NCBI GenBank assembly: GCA_020638135.1
Contig: JACKJE010000004.1
Span: 122,119-186,118 of the forward strand
Length of the DNA stretch: 64,000 nt
Direction of reading: 5' to 3'
Source: Methylobacteriaceae bacterium
Lineage (GTDB): Bacteria; Pseudomonadota; Alphaproteobacteria; Rhizobiales; Beijerinckiaceae
Position 1 is the first letter of the stretch; the number at the start of each line of letters is the position of its first letter. Position numbers and translations under genes: made by a program. Shown here piece after piece: positions 36,206 through 45,880 of this stretch. The notes below the pieces were generated by a model. The model searched no databases. It was given only the letters and a program-made list of their open reading frames with translations, and had not been told where the DNA came from.

Positions 36206-36928
36206 TCAGTAGCGCGCGACGACCGGCGCGCCGCCGAACGAGTTGAAGTGGTAGTTCAGGCCGATCCGCACGATATGGTCGTGCACCCGCTGCTGCGCCG
36301 TTCCGGTGAAGCCGAAGGGGATCGGAAAATTCGCGCCGATGTCGGTGTAGAGATATTCGAGCTTGGCCGACAGATTGTTGGCGAAGGCATATTCCAGACC
36401 GCCGCCGACCGTCCAGCCGGTCGCGGTCTGGCTGAATGAGCCGCCGGGCGGGAAGGGGAACGCGCCGATGCGCAGATCGCCGAAAGCGAAGCCGCCGGTC
36501 GCATAGACCATCAGGCTCGGGTTGAACGGCGTCACGCCGAGGCGCCCGCGCAGCGTGCCGAGCCAGGGCGTCCGGCGGCCGATCACGCCGCCGCCCACGG
36601 TCGTGCCCTGCCAGTCGGCTTCGACGCCGGCCACGAACATGGGGGAGATCTGGTAGTTGAAGCCGATCTGCGGGCCGATCACGCCGCCGCCATGCGGATC
36701 CGCGAGGGCGATCCGGCCGCCGGGGGCGAAACCGAACGGGCCGGCTGTGTTGAACTTGTCCATCCAGCCGTAGCCGATGCTGGCGCCGACATAGAAGCCG
36801 GTCCACGAATAGACCGGCGCCGGCGAATACATCATCGGCGGCGGCGCCTTGCGCGACGGCAGGTCGGCGGCCTGGGCGCCGCCGAAGGACATGACGAGCG
36901 CGGTGGCGGCGAGCAGAAATTTCTTCAT
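36206..36928 (-). CDS. Outer-membrane beta-barrel protein (Omp25/OmpA-like)
   Basis: Residues 1-20 (MKKFLLAATALVMSFGGAQA) are a clear Sec signal with AXA cleavage. After a Pro-rich start the YSWTGFYVGASIGYGW block opens an eight-strand barrel of the Omp25/Omp31 group common in Hyphomicrobiales. Alternating aromatic strands continue (ANNLSAKLEYLYTDIG, HIVRIGLNYHF), but the barrel-closing phenylalanine is followed by a short GGAPVVARY tail. There is no OmpA peptidoglycan domain. The role is probably envelope structure. Confidence 0.88.
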   Translation of the reverse strand: MKKFLLAATALVMSFGGAQAADLPSRKAPPPMMYSPAPVYSWTGFYVGASIGYGWMDKFNTAGPFGFAPGGRIALADPHGGGVIGPQIGFNYQISPMFVAGVEADWQGTTVGGGVIGRRTPWLGTLRGRLGVTPFNPSLMVYATGGFAFGDLRIGAFPFPPGGSFSQTATGWTVGGGLEYAFANNLSAKLEYLYTDIGANFPIPFGFTGTAQQRVHDHIVRIGLNYHFNSFGGAPVVARY

Positions 36929-37176
36929 TGCAGAACCTGTCTAGAAACATTGCGCTACGAGGCGCGGGCCACGGCCGGGGACGATTCGCATCAAAGCGAA
37001 TTTTAAGGCAAAGGAATGGCCGCGCCCGAAAAAGGTCGGCTTGTCACAGGCCCCGACGTCCATCCGGCCATAGTTGTTGCAAAAAGGTCTCGCTTTCCCG
37101 CGTCGGGCGTCGCAACGCGCAGCGCGATACGATAGCGTCGTGCGAGCCCGATTCTGCCAGCCGAGATGGATCAGAT

Positions 37177-38820
37177 ATGACGCGCCCGGACGTTCGCGCG
37201 GCCCTCGCCGCGCTCGAAGATCATCGCCGCGACATCGCCGATCAGCCCACGCTCGACCTCTTCGCCGCCGATCCCGAGCGTTTCGAGCGCTTCAGCCTGC
37301 GGCTTGGCGATTTCCTGTTCGATTTCTCCAAGCACAAGGCGAATGCCCGCACGCTGGAGCTTCTGGCGGCGCTCGCGCGCGCCGCCGGGCTCGAGGCGCG
37401 CCGCGCGGCCCTGTTTTCCGGCGAGAAGGTCAATGCGACCGAGCATCGCCCGGCCTTGCACATGGCGCTGCGCAATCTCGACGGCGGACCGATCCTCGTC
37501 GACGCGCAGGATGTCATGCCGCAGGTGCGCGACATGCGGGCGAAGGTCGCGGCTTTCGCCGAGGCCGTCCGCTCCGGCGCCATTCGCGGCGCGCGCGGCG
37601 ACGCGCTGACCGACATCGTCAATATCGGTATCGGCGGCTCCGACCTCGGCCCCGCCATGGCCGTCCGCGCGCTGAGCCCCTTCTGCGCCCCGCATCTGCG
37701 CCTGCACTTCGTCTCGAACGTCGACGGCGCCGATCTCGGCGACACGCTTGTGGGCCTCGATCCCGCAAAAACCCTGTTCATCGTCTCGTCCAAGACCTTC
37801 ACCACGCAGGAGACGATGGCCAATGCGGCGTCCGCCCGTAAATTCGTGGCCGACGCGCTGGGCGAGGCGGCGGTGGCGGATCACTTCGCGGCCGTCTCCA
37901 CGCGCCTCGACAAGGTCGCCGAATTCGGCATCCGGCCGGATCGTGTCTTCGGCTTCTGGGATTGGGTCGGCGGGCGCTATTCCATGTGGTCGGCGATCGG
38001 CCTGTCGCTCGTCATCGCCATCGGCGCGCAAAACTTCGAGGATTTTCTGCGCGGCGGGCAGGACATCGACCAGCATTTCGTCTCCGCGCCGCTCGACCGG
38101 AACATTCCCGTCGTCATGGCGCTGCTCGGCGTCTGGCGGCGCAACGTCTGGGGCGAGGCGACGCATGTCGTCATCCCCTACGACCAGCGGCTCGCGCGCT
38201 TCCCCGCCTATCTCCAGCAGCTCGACATGGAATCGAACGGCAAGTCGGTGACGCGCGACGGCGCGCAGGTCGACATGGCGACCGGGCCCTTCCTGTTCGG
38301 CGAGCCCGGCACCAATGGACAGCACGCCTTTTTTCAGCTGCTGCACCAGGGAACCGATATCGCGCCGATCGATTTTCTGGTCGCCGCCGAGCCGACCGAC
38401 GCGGACGCCGGCCATCACGCGCTGCTCGTCGCCAATTGCCTGGCGCAGAGCGAGGCGATGATGCGCGGCCGCTCGCGCGCCGAAGTCGAGGACATCCTCG
38501 GCAGTCAGGGCCTGTCGGCGGACGAGATCGCCGCGCTCGCCCCGCACAAGGTCTTCGCCGGCGACCGGCCGACCTCGACCTTCCTGTACCGCCGCCTCGA
38601 TCCGCGCACGCTTGGCCGGCTCGTCGCCTGCTACGAGCACAAGGTCTTCGTGCAGTCCGTGATCTGGGACATCAACCCCTTCGACCAGTGGGGCGTCGAG
38701 CTCGGCAAGGAATTGTGCAATCGCCTCGCGCCGATCGTGCAGGACGCGTCGCGACCGACGGCGGGGCTCGACGGCTCGACGGCGGGCCTGATCGGCTGGC
38801 GCAGATCCCTGTCCGCCTGA
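37177..38820 (+). CDS. pgi: Glucose-6-phosphate isomerase
   Basis: Pgi interconverts glucose 6-phosphate and fructose 6-phosphate. ATG 37177 gives a 547-residue protein. NIGIGGSDLGPAMAVRAL, FVSNVDGADLGDTL, FWDWVGGRYSMWSAIGL and the C-terminal YEHKVFVQSVIWDINPFDQW cover the two active-site signatures and the catalytic Lys/Glu/His regions. It stands alone on the plus strand after a 250-base gap, diverging from the outer-membrane protein gene. Confidence 0.97.
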   Translation: MTRPDVRAALAALEDHRRDIADQPTLDLFAADPERFERFSLRLGDFLFDFSKHKANARTLELLAALARAAGLEARRAALFSGEKVNATEHRPALHMALRNLDGGPILVDAQDVMPQVRDMRAKVAAFAEAVRSGAIRGARGDALTDIVNIGIGGSDLGPAMAVRALSPFCAPHLRLHFVSNVDGADLGDTLVGLDPAKTLFIVSSKTFTTQETMANAASARKFVADALGEAAVADHFAAVSTRLDKVAEFGIRPDRVFGFWDWVGGRYSMWSAIGLSLVIAIGAQNFEDFLRGGQDIDQHFVSAPLDRNIPVVMALLGVWRRNVWGEATHVVIPYDQRLARFPAYLQQLDMESNGKSVTRDGAQVDMATGPFLFGEPGTNGQHAFFQLLHQGTDIAPIDFLVAAEPTDADAGHHALLVANCLAQSEAMMRGRSRAEVEDILGSQGLSADEIAALAPHKVFAGDRPTSTFLYRRLDPRTLGRLVACYEHKVFVQSVIWDINPFDQWGVELGKELCNRLAPIVQDASRPTAGLDGSTAGLIGWRRSLSA

Positions 38821-38963
38821 CGCGCATTCGCGCGCATTTTCCGCAATCGGGTAAGCGTCCCGTAAGGTAACCCGCAACGTAACTTTCTGAATCGAAATAT
38901 ATTAGCAACTCTTGCCGCGCATCCTGACCGGGTACCGCCAAGTTCCGGTAGGAAAGCGCACGC

Positions 38964-41627
38964 TTGTTCGGCTCGAGCTTCAAGAGGATTGTCGCGGTCT
39001 CCGCGATAGCGGCTTTCGTCGTGGCCGGCGTCAGCGCGGCCGCGCTCCTGAAGTTGCGCGACAATGCGCTCGCCGACGCCTGGAACGGCGTGACCAGCCT
39101 GTCCGCCATGCTCGCCGAACAGGTGCAGCTGTCCGCCCGCGCGATCGATTTCGCGATCAATGAGACCGAAGCGGCCGTGGCGGCCGACACGCCCGCCGCC
39201 TTCGCCTCGATCGCCGGCGCGCCGCGAACCACAGGGATCCTGGCCGTGATCGCGGACAGGCGCGATGCGATCGACCATATCGAAATCTTCGACGCGCAGG
39301 GCCGCAGGCTGGCCTGCTCGCGCGGCATGGCGGATCACATCCATGCCGCGCAAGACGCAGAGGTCGTCCGGATGGCCGCCGGGCGCGACGTGCGCGCCCG
39401 GATCGGCGTGCTGCGCGTGAGCGAGGCGACGGGCGAGTTGGTCGTCGACGTATCGAAACCGGTCGTGGGCGCCGGCGGCGAAATTCTCGGCGCTGTCCGC
39501 GTGCACGTGAAGCCGACGGCGCTGGTCAGCACCTATTCGCCGATCTCGGCGATGGCGGGCCGCAGCTACGCCCTGTTCACGCGCGATGGACGCGTGCTCG
39601 CGCGCTATCCCAATGGCGTGTCGCTCGCGGCCGGCCAGGTCCTGCCGCGGACCTCGCCCTTCTATGCGACCCTCGCGGCGGGCGGCGGCGCCTATGAGAC
39701 GATCAGCGCCTTTGACGCCAGGGCGCGCCTGATCTCGCTCAGGCCCGTGCCGTTCAGCGACCTGGTCGTGACCGTCTCGACGCTCAAGTCGAGAGCGCTC
39801 GCGCATTGGCGCGAACAGGCGGTCGCGCTCGCTCTGGCGACTGCGGTGGCCTTCGTCGTCGCCGGCTTTCTCATGCGTGCGCTGCGCGACCAGTTCCGCA
39901 AGCTCGCCGTCAACGAGGCGACGCTGCGTGCGCAATCGCAGGCGCTCGAACTTTCCAACCAGCGCTTCGCGGTGGCGTTGGAGAGCATGTCGCAGGGCCT
40001 CGTGGTCTTCGACAAGGATGCGCGCGTCGTGGTCAGCAACACGCGCTACGCGAGCCTCTATCGGCTCGAACCCGGATCGATCGCGCCCGGCATGTCGGCG
40101 CGCGAGGTGCTGGAGCTGCGCGGCGCGCACGGCGTCTTTGCCGGTGCGTCGCCGGCCGCCTACAAGCGCGACGCGCTGTCGCGCCGCTTCACCGACCGCC
40201 GCGTCGACGTGCTCAACGACGGGCGCTCGATTCTCATCAACCATGCGGTCTGCGCCGACGGCGGCCTCGTCGTCACGCACGAGGACATCACCGAGCGCGA
40301 ACAGGCGAGCCAGCGCATCGCGCACATGGCGATGCACGACGACCTGACGTCGCTCGCCAATCGCGCGCTCTTCCTGCACACGATCGCGCAATTGCGCAGC
40401 GAGATCGGGCGCGCCTACACGGCCGTCGCCGTGATCCTGCTCGACCTCGACGATTTCAAGCCGGTCAACGACAGTCATGGGCACGCGGCCGGCGACAGTA
40501 TCCTGCGCGAATGCGCTGCGCGCCTCGTCGCCGCGGCGCCGCACGCTCATGTCGTCGCGCGGCTCGGCGGCGACGAATTCGCCATCGCCATCGGCCTGCC
40601 CGCGCCGGGCGGCGTCGACCCGCAGGCGCTCGCGGCCCACATCGTCGCCAGCGTCGGCGAACCCTATGTCTGGCAGCGCCACACGCTCGAGATCGACGCC
40701 TGCGCCGGCGTCGCGATCATCGACGATGCGGAATTGTCGACCGACGACATGTTGCGGCGCGCCGATCTCGCGCTCTACGCCGCCAAGGCGGAAGGCGCCG
40801 GCGTCTGTCGCCTGTTCGAGCTGCACATGGAGCTGGAGGCCCTGACGCAGCGCGCGCTCGCCGCCGATCTCGCCAAGGCCATCGCCGAGGACGGACTCGA
40901 GCTCGCCTACCAGCCCGTCGTCGACGCCGATACGCTGGACATCCGCTACATGGAGGCGCTGCTGCGCTGGCGCCATCCGCTGCTCGGCGCGATCCCGCCG
41001 CTGCGCTTCGTCCAGCTCGCCGAGGAGACGCGCCAGATCGCCGACCTCGGTCGCTGGGTGCTGCGGCGCGCCTGCCGGGACGCGACCCTCTGGCCCGCCC
41101 ATGTCGGCGTCGCCGTCAACGTCTCCGCGCTCCAGCTCGCCGGCGGCGATTTCGCGCGCGTCGTACAGGAGGCGCTTGCCGAATCCGGTCTCGGCGCCGG
41201 CCGTCTCGAACTCGAGATCACCGAAACCGTCGTGCTGCAGGACAAGGGAGACGATCTCGCCACGCTGCGCGCGTTGCGAGAAACCGGCGTCTCGATCGCG
41301 CTCGACGATTTCGGCACGGGCTTCGCGTCGATGATCTATCTGAAGCGCTTCCCGTTCGATCGCCTCAAGATCGACCGATCCTTCGTCACCGATGCGCCGC
41401 GCGACGCGGGGTCGGCGGCGATCGTGGCCGCCACCATCCACCTCGCCAGCGCCTATCACATCGAGGTCACCGCCGAAGGCGTGGAAACCTACGAGCAATT
41501 TCAGTCGCTGCGCGCGGCCGGCGTGAAGCTGATGCAGGGCTATCTGTTCGGCAGGCCCGCCGCGCTCGGCGACGGCCTGCCGGAGATCGCCACGGCGGTT
41601 TCGATTTCGTCAGGCAAGGTTGCCTGA
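38964..41627 (+). CDS. Membrane GGDEF-EAL protein with PDC sensor and PAS domain
   Basis: This 887-residue protein turns over cyclic di-GMP. Membrane segment 1 (~9-31) and segment 2 (~293-312) enclose a periplasmic PDC/Cache sensor. A PAS domain follows (~330-440, RFAVALESMSQGLVVFDKD). The GGDEF domain has an intact LGGDEFA motif. The inhibitory I-site is absent: the four residues where RxxD should be read PHAH. The EAL domain keeps MEALLRW, EITETVVLQD and DDFGTGFASM, so phosphodiesterase activity is plausible. The start is TTG 38964 with TAGGAAAG upstream. It is not in an operon. Confidence 0.92.
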   Translation: MFGSSFKRIVAVSAIAAFVVAGVSAAALLKLRDNALADAWNGVTSLSAMLAEQVQLSARAIDFAINETEAAVAADTPAAFASIAGAPRTTGILAVIADRRDAIDHIEIFDAQGRRLACSRGMADHIHAAQDAEVVRMAAGRDVRARIGVLRVSEATGELVVDVSKPVVGAGGEILGAVRVHVKPTALVSTYSPISAMAGRSYALFTRDGRVLARYPNGVSLAAGQVLPRTSPFYATLAAGGGAYETISAFDARARLISLRPVPFSDLVVTVSTLKSRALAHWREQAVALALATAVAFVVAGFLMRALRDQFRKLAVNEATLRAQSQALELSNQRFAVALESMSQGLVVFDKDARVVVSNTRYASLYRLEPGSIAPGMSAREVLELRGAHGVFAGASPAAYKRDALSRRFTDRRVDVLNDGRSILINHAVCADGGLVVTHEDITEREQASQRIAHMAMHDDLTSLANRALFLHTIAQLRSEIGRAYTAVAVILLDLDDFKPVNDSHGHAAGDSILRECAARLVAAAPHAHVVARLGGDEFAIAIGLPAPGGVDPQALAAHIVASVGEPYVWQRHTLEIDACAGVAIIDDAELSTDDMLRRADLALYAAKAEGAGVCRLFELHMELEALTQRALAADLAKAIAEDGLELAYQPVVDADTLDIRYMEALLRWRHPLLGAIPPLRFVQLAEETRQIADLGRWVLRRACRDATLWPAHVGVAVNVSALQLAGGDFARVVQEALAESGLGAGRLELEITETVVLQDKGDDLATLRALRETGVSIALDDFGTGFASMIYLKRFPFDRLKIDRSFVTDAPRDAGSAAIVAATIHLASAYHIEVTAEGVETYEQFQSLRAAGVKLMQGYLFGRPAALGDGLPEIATAVSISSGKVA

Positions 41628-41645
41628 AGGCTCGCGGTCCCAGAA

Positions 41646-41969
41646 CTATTCGTCCTCGCCGAAGCGGTTGGCGACCAGCGTGGTGATCGCCTCGATCGCC
41701 TGTTCGGCCTGCGCGCCCGTGGCCGCCACGGTGATCGTCGTGCCGATGCCGGCGCCGAGCGTCAGAATGCCCATGATCGACGTGCCTCCGACAGTCTCGC
41801 CACAGCGCGACACGAAGACGTCGCAGTCGAAATTCTCGACGCATTGCACGAATTTCGCGGTCGCGCGGGCGTGCAGCCCCTTCTTGTTGATGATCGGCAT
41901 GTCGCGCACGATCGCGCCATCGGGGAATTGGGCTGCGCCGCCGCAGTCTTCCTGATCGGATCCGTCCAT
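41646..41969 (-). CDS. ptsH: HPr phosphocarrier protein
   Basis: HPr of the incomplete alphaproteobacterial (nitrogen/regulatory) PTS. The phospho-accepting His33 is in KKGLHARATAKF. The regulatory serine is in GGTSIMGIL (about Ser64), the site HprK would act on. An N-terminal extension of ~20 acidic residues precedes the usual HPr. It lies two bases after manX and is the last gene of the hprK-manX-ptsH run. No sugar permease (EIIB/C) is in the window, so the role is regulatory. Confidence 0.93.
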   Translation of the reverse strand: MDGSDQEDCGGAAQFPDGAIVRDMPIINKKGLHARATAKFVQCVENFDCDVFVSRCGETVGGTSIMGILTLGAGIGTTITVAATGAQAEQAIEAITTLVANRFGEDE

Positions 41970-41971
41970 CG

Positions 41972-42373
41972 TCACTTTCCGCTCAGAACGCGACTGGCGA
42001 TTTGGATGTATTTGCGGCCGGCGTCTTGCGCCTGCGCGGCGGCGGTTTCGAGATTTGAATGGTCGCGCACCGACGCGAGCTTGATCAGCATCGGCAGGTT
42101 GATGCCGGCCACCACCTCGACCTTGGCGCCGTTCATCACCGAAATCGCCAGATTGGACGGGGTGCCGCCGAACATGTCGGTCAAGAGGATCACGCCCTGC
42201 CCGGATTCGACTGAATTCACGGCGTCCATGATGTCGCCGCGCCGCTTTTCCATATCGTCTTCCGCGCCGATCGTGATCGTCGCCAATTGCTTCTGCGGCC
42301 CGACGACATGTTCGAGCGCTGCGCGGAATTCCGTAGCCAGGCAACCATGGGTCACGAGGACCATGCCGATCAT
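41972..42373 (-). CDS. manX: PTS EIIA component, mannose family
   Basis: EIIA-Man-like domain of 133 residues. The phosphorylated His9 is in MVLVTHGCLA, and LLTDMFGGTPSNLAIS is the second family signature. In alphaproteobacteria this stand-alone EIIA receives phosphate from HPr and is believed to signal rather than move sugar. A ~290-base gap separates it from hprK. In that gap I see no further gene, only a likely promoter for manX-ptsH. Confidence 0.92.
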   Translation of the reverse strand: MIGMVLVTHGCLATEFRAALEHVVGPQKQLATITIGAEDDMEKRRGDIMDAVNSVESGQGVILLTDMFGGTPSNLAISVMNGAKVEVVAGINLPMLIKLASVRDHSNLETAAAQAQDAGRKYIQIASRVLSGK

Positions 42374-42661
42374 CAGACGTTACCGTTCATTCGCCGCCGC
42401 CGGAGCCCGCAGCGCGTCAGAGCGCGAAAGGCTAGCCGGAATTGGTTGATTGTCTCTTCGCGACCGGGCGCGTCGCGCCAGCGCAGTGAAGAAGGTGACC
42501 CCGTTTGTACGCCCCGTTGTATACGCATTGCGCGCGCCGACAAGCTCCTGAAGCGATCGTGGCCCCCACGGGACCGCCCCTGCAATGGCGCTGCGCAGCG
42601 GGCGGCCATTTTGTGCGTCGCGACGCGCTTGGCAAGCGAAATGCGCGCTCGCGCCGCGATT

Positions 42662-43132
42662 TTAGGCGCCGATCTGTTCGACCCGCTCCAGAATCGCCTG
42701 CGCTGCGCCGGGCTCGCCAATCGCCAGCGTGAGCCGGGGCGTCGCCATCCCGCCGATCAGCGCGACCGTCTCCTGCGCCTCCGGCATCCGCGGCGGCTGG
42801 CCGGCCGCCCGGTCGACGAGATCGACGACGAGCCGCAGCACGACGGCGGCCTCGTGATCGACCGGGAAAACGCCCTGTCCGCGCCGCTCGATCCGGCCGG
42901 CGATGGCGGGATGCGGCGACAGCACCAGCCTGTTTCCATGGGCCGCGATCCGCACGCGATCGTCGGCGACCAGCCGGCCGAACCAGCCGCGCCGTCGCGC
43001 CGCTTCGGCGAGTTCCTCGGCGAGCCGGCTCTTGCCGGCCGCCGACCGGCCGCGCAGCAGCACGCCCGCCCCGCCGATCGCGACCGCGACGCCGTGGACG
43101 GTCGCATTGGCGGCCTCGCCGGTTTGCGTCAT
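42662..43132 (-). CDS. hprK: HPr kinase/phosphorylase, short alphaproteobacterial form
   Basis: HprK phosphorylates or dephosphorylates the HPr serine. The Walker A is GRSAAGKS (~28-35), and RLVADDRVRI carries the acid pair near the catalytic site. At 156 residues it is about half the size of Gram-positive HprK and lacks the N-terminal domain; such short forms are known from alphaproteobacteria. Its ATG overlaps the chvG stop (ATGA), linking the PTS to the ChvGI sensor system. Confidence 0.9.
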   Translation of the reverse strand: MTQTGEAANATVHGVAVAIGGAGVLLRGRSAAGKSRLAEELAEAARRRGWFGRLVADDRVRIAAHGNRLVLSPHPAIAGRIERRGQGVFPVDHEAAVVLRLVVDLVDRAAGQPPRMPEAQETVALIGGMATPRLTLAIGEPGAAQAILERVEQIGA

Positions 43133-44919
43133 GGCGCGGCCGGCAGCCAGACGGTGAAGCGCGCGCCGAGCGGCCGCTCCGGATCTTTCGGATCCGTCCG
43201 GTTGATCGCGCGGATGCGGCCGTTGTGGGCTTCGACGATCTGCCGTGAGATGGAGAGGCCAAGCCCGGAATTCTGGCCAAAGCCCTGGTTCGGCCGGTCG
43301 GTGTAGAAGCGCTCGAAAATGCGTTCGAAAGCGTGGGCCGGAATGCCCGGCCCGTCGTCGTCGACGATCGCCTCGTAGCCGTCGCGGCCGCCGTTCGCTC
43401 CCTGTCCGCGCGCCGGTTTGAGGCTGACGCGCACGACGCCGCCGGGCTCGGAGAAGGAGCGGGCGTTGTCGACGAGATTGTTGAAGACCTGGCCGAGCCG
43501 CGAATCGTGGCCGAGCACGCGCCAGGGCTTGCGGCCGTTCTCCAGCGCGGGCGCGGCGGCCAGATCGAATTCGACGCGCACGCCGTCGCCGCGGTCGACG
43601 CCCTGCGCGACGCCGACGACGGCCTGCAGCACGGCGGACAGATCGACCTCCGTCATGTCGAAGCGGGCCAGTTCGGCGTCGAGCCGCGAGGCGTCGGAAA
43701 TATCCGAGATCAGCCGGTCGAGCCGGCGCACGTCGTGCTCGATGACCTCGAGCAGTCGTTTGCGGGAGGCGTCGGTCTTGGCGATCGGCAGCGTTTCGAC
43801 CGCGCTGCGCAGCGAGGTCAGCGGGTTCTTCAATTCATGCGCGACATCGGCGGCGAAACTCTCGATCGCCTCGATGCGCAGGTAGAGCGAGCCGGTCATG
43901 TCGCGCAGCGCGCCCGACAGATGGCCGATCTCGTCGGAACGGTCGGAGAAATCGGGAATCTCGTGGCGCGCCTTGCCGCCGCGCCGCACGCGCTCGGCGG
44001 CCTCCGCCAGCCGGCGGATCGGTTCGGCGATCGTGCCGGCGAAGAACAGCGACAGGAGCAGCATCACGCTCGCCGAGACCAGGAAGATGCGCACGATCGC
44101 CCAGCGCTCGGAGGCGATGATCTTGTCGATGTCGCCGCCTTGCGTCGACAGCAGCAGCGCGCCGCGCACCGCGCGAAACCGCTGGATCGGCACGGCGACC
44201 GACACGACCGTCTCGCCGTGATTGTTGAGGCGCACCACCGAATCCGCCGCGCCCGACAGCGCGCGCGCGACCTCCGGCAGCGCCCGCCCGTCGCTGGTCG
44301 CCGCCTCGATCACGCTCGATTGCTCGCTCGAACCGTACAGCCCGCGGAAATGCGCCCAGATGGTTTCCCAGAAGCCCGGCGTCCCGCCGACCGGCGGCAG
44401 GTCCGACGGCACGATCAGGGAGCGGCTGGTCAGCGAGCGCGAGTCGAGCAGCATGTAGCCGTCGCGATCGTAGACTCGCGCGCGCGTGCGCGTCGGCGAG
44501 ACGAGGCGGTGCAGCAGCGGCCCGATGCGGTCGGGATTGATCGAGAATTCGAGGCTGGGCGAGGCCTCGTCCGATGGGCCGTAGCTCTGGCCAGGCGCGA
44601 GTTGCAGCAGCTTTTCCGGATCGATGGCGATCGAATCCGTCTCCACCGTCGCCGACGAGGCGATCGCCGCCGCGATGATCTCGCCCTGGATCTGCAGGCT
44701 TTGCAGCCGGGCGTCGATCAGGCCGGCGCGGAACTGGTTGAGATAGAGGAATCCGAGCAGCAGCGCGAACAGGCCGCCGAGATTGAGGACGATGATGCGT
44801 CGCGTCAGCGAGGAGGAAAACCGCGCGAGCGTCGCCCGCCACAGCTGGCGCACGCGCACGAGCCGCTTGAGCCGCCGCAGCGGCCGCGCGACCGGATCGC
44901 TATGCGCTTCGACGCTCAT
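43129..44919 (-). CDS. chvG: Sensor histidine kinase ChvG (BvrS/ExoS family)
   Basis: This inner-membrane sensor has segments near residues 43-62 and 275-297 bounding a periplasmic domain, then HAMP (EPIRRLAEAAERVRRGG). The phospho-His is in SFAADVAHELKNPLTSLRS, the N box is NNLVDNARSFS and the G boxes are DDDGPGIP and GLGLSISRQIV. The 596-residue length and the neighbours chvI and hprK identify ChvG, which answers to acid and envelope stress in plant- and host-associated relatives. Confidence 0.94.
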   Translation of the reverse strand: MSVEAHSDPVARPLRRLKRLVRVRQLWRATLARFSSSLTRRIIVLNLGGLFALLLGFLYLNQFRAGLIDARLQSLQIQGEIIAAAIASSATVETDSIAIDPEKLLQLAPGQSYGPSDEASPSLEFSINPDRIGPLLHRLVSPTRTRARVYDRDGYMLLDSRSLTSRSLIVPSDLPPVGGTPGFWETIWAHFRGLYGSSEQSSVIEAATSDGRALPEVARALSGAADSVVRLNNHGETVVSVAVPIQRFRAVRGALLLSTQGGDIDKIIASERWAIVRIFLVSASVMLLLSLFFAGTIAEPIRRLAEAAERVRRGGKARHEIPDFSDRSDEIGHLSGALRDMTGSLYLRIEAIESFAADVAHELKNPLTSLRSAVETLPIAKTDASRKRLLEVIEHDVRRLDRLISDISDASRLDAELARFDMTEVDLSAVLQAVVGVAQGVDRGDGVRVEFDLAAAPALENGRKPWRVLGHDSRLGQVFNNLVDNARSFSEPGGVVRVSLKPARGQGANGGRDGYEAIVDDDGPGIPAHAFERIFERFYTDRPNQGFGQNSGLGLSISRQIVEAHNGRIRAINRTDPKDPERPLGARFTVWLPAAP

Positions 44920-44972
44920 TCGCCTCCATCAATCAGGGCGATTCCAGCAATTTCGCGGCGCTGCGCCGGCAA

Positions 44973-45671
44973 TCACGCCTCCTTGAAGCGATAGCCGACG
45001 CCGTACAGCGTTTCGATCATCTCGAAATCGTCGTCCACCGCCTTGAACTTCTTGCGCAGCCGCTTGATGTGGCTGTCGATCGTCCGGTCGTCGACATAGA
45101 CCTGGTCGTCATAGGCCGCGTCCATCAGCGCATTGCGGCTCTTGACGACGCCGGGGCGCGTGGCGAGCGCCTGCAGGATCAGGAATTCCGTGACGGTCAG
45201 TGTCACTGGCTGGCCGTTCCAGGTGCAGGTGTGGCGTTCGGGGTCCATGCGCAGCGCGCCGCGCTCGAGCAGCTTGACCTCCTGCTCCTTCTCCGTGGTC
45301 GCTTCTTTCGGCGCGGAGCGGCGCAGGATCGCCTTCACGCGCTCCACCAGCAGGCGCTGCGAGAAGGGTTTGCGGATGAAATCGTCGGCGCCCATCTTCA
45401 GGCCGAACAATTCGTCGATCTCCTCGTCCTTCGAGGTCAGGAAGATCACCGGCAGGTCGGATTTCTGGCGCAGGCGGCGCAGGAGCTCCATGCCGTCCAT
45501 GCGCGGCATCTTGATGTCGAAGATCGCGAGGTCGGGCGGATTGGTGCGCAGCCCATCGAGCGCGGAGGCGCCGTCCGTGTAGGTCTGGACGCGATAGCCC
45601 TCGCCCTCGAGCGCGATGGAGACCGAGGTCAGGATGTTGCGGTCGTCGTCGACGAGAGCGATGGTCGGCAT
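44973..45671 (-). CDS. chvI: Response regulator ChvI
   Basis: OmpR-type regulator. The receiver domain has the acidic pocket VDDDRN and phospho-Asp52 in FDIKMPRMDG. The C-terminal winged helix (RHTCTWNGQPVTLTVTEFLI, DDRTIDSHIKRLRKKF) binds DNA. It lies 53 bases before chvG on the same strand and heads the chvI-chvG-hprK run. Its promoter faces the divergent HugZ-like gene in a ~210-base gap. Confidence 0.96.
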   Translation of the reverse strand: MPTIALVDDDRNILTSVSIALEGEGYRVQTYTDGASALDGLRTNPPDLAIFDIKMPRMDGMELLRRLRQKSDLPVIFLTSKDEEIDELFGLKMGADDFIRKPFSQRLLVERVKAILRRSAPKEATTEKEQEVKLLERGALRMDPERHTCTWNGQPVTLTVTEFLILQALATRPGVVKSRNALMDAAYDDQVYVDDRTIDSHIKRLRKKFKAVDDDFEMIETLYGVGYRFKEA

Positions 45672-45880
45672 GAAGCGTGAAGTCCTCGGTCCTTGGGGCG
45701 GCGCGACGGAACTGGGCGCAGTCCGCAGCGTGACGCCCGGTCAATCTCGGCCGCGCGCGGGGAATGCGGCCTGAATGGCGCCGATCGGCGGCGCGCGGGC
45801 GGAATGTCTTGGCCGTTTCAGGCCAAAATGCGACAAGTTCGGTCCAACATATAGGCGCGAACCTGCCGGAAAGCGACCCC

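Noticed and set aside
38631..41498. A 955-codon open frame on the minus strand opposite the GGDEF-EAL gene
   Set aside because: It is a shadow of high third-position GC on the other strand. The plus strand shows clear catalytic motifs, while the minus translation is low-complexity Arg/Ala/Asp-rich sequence.
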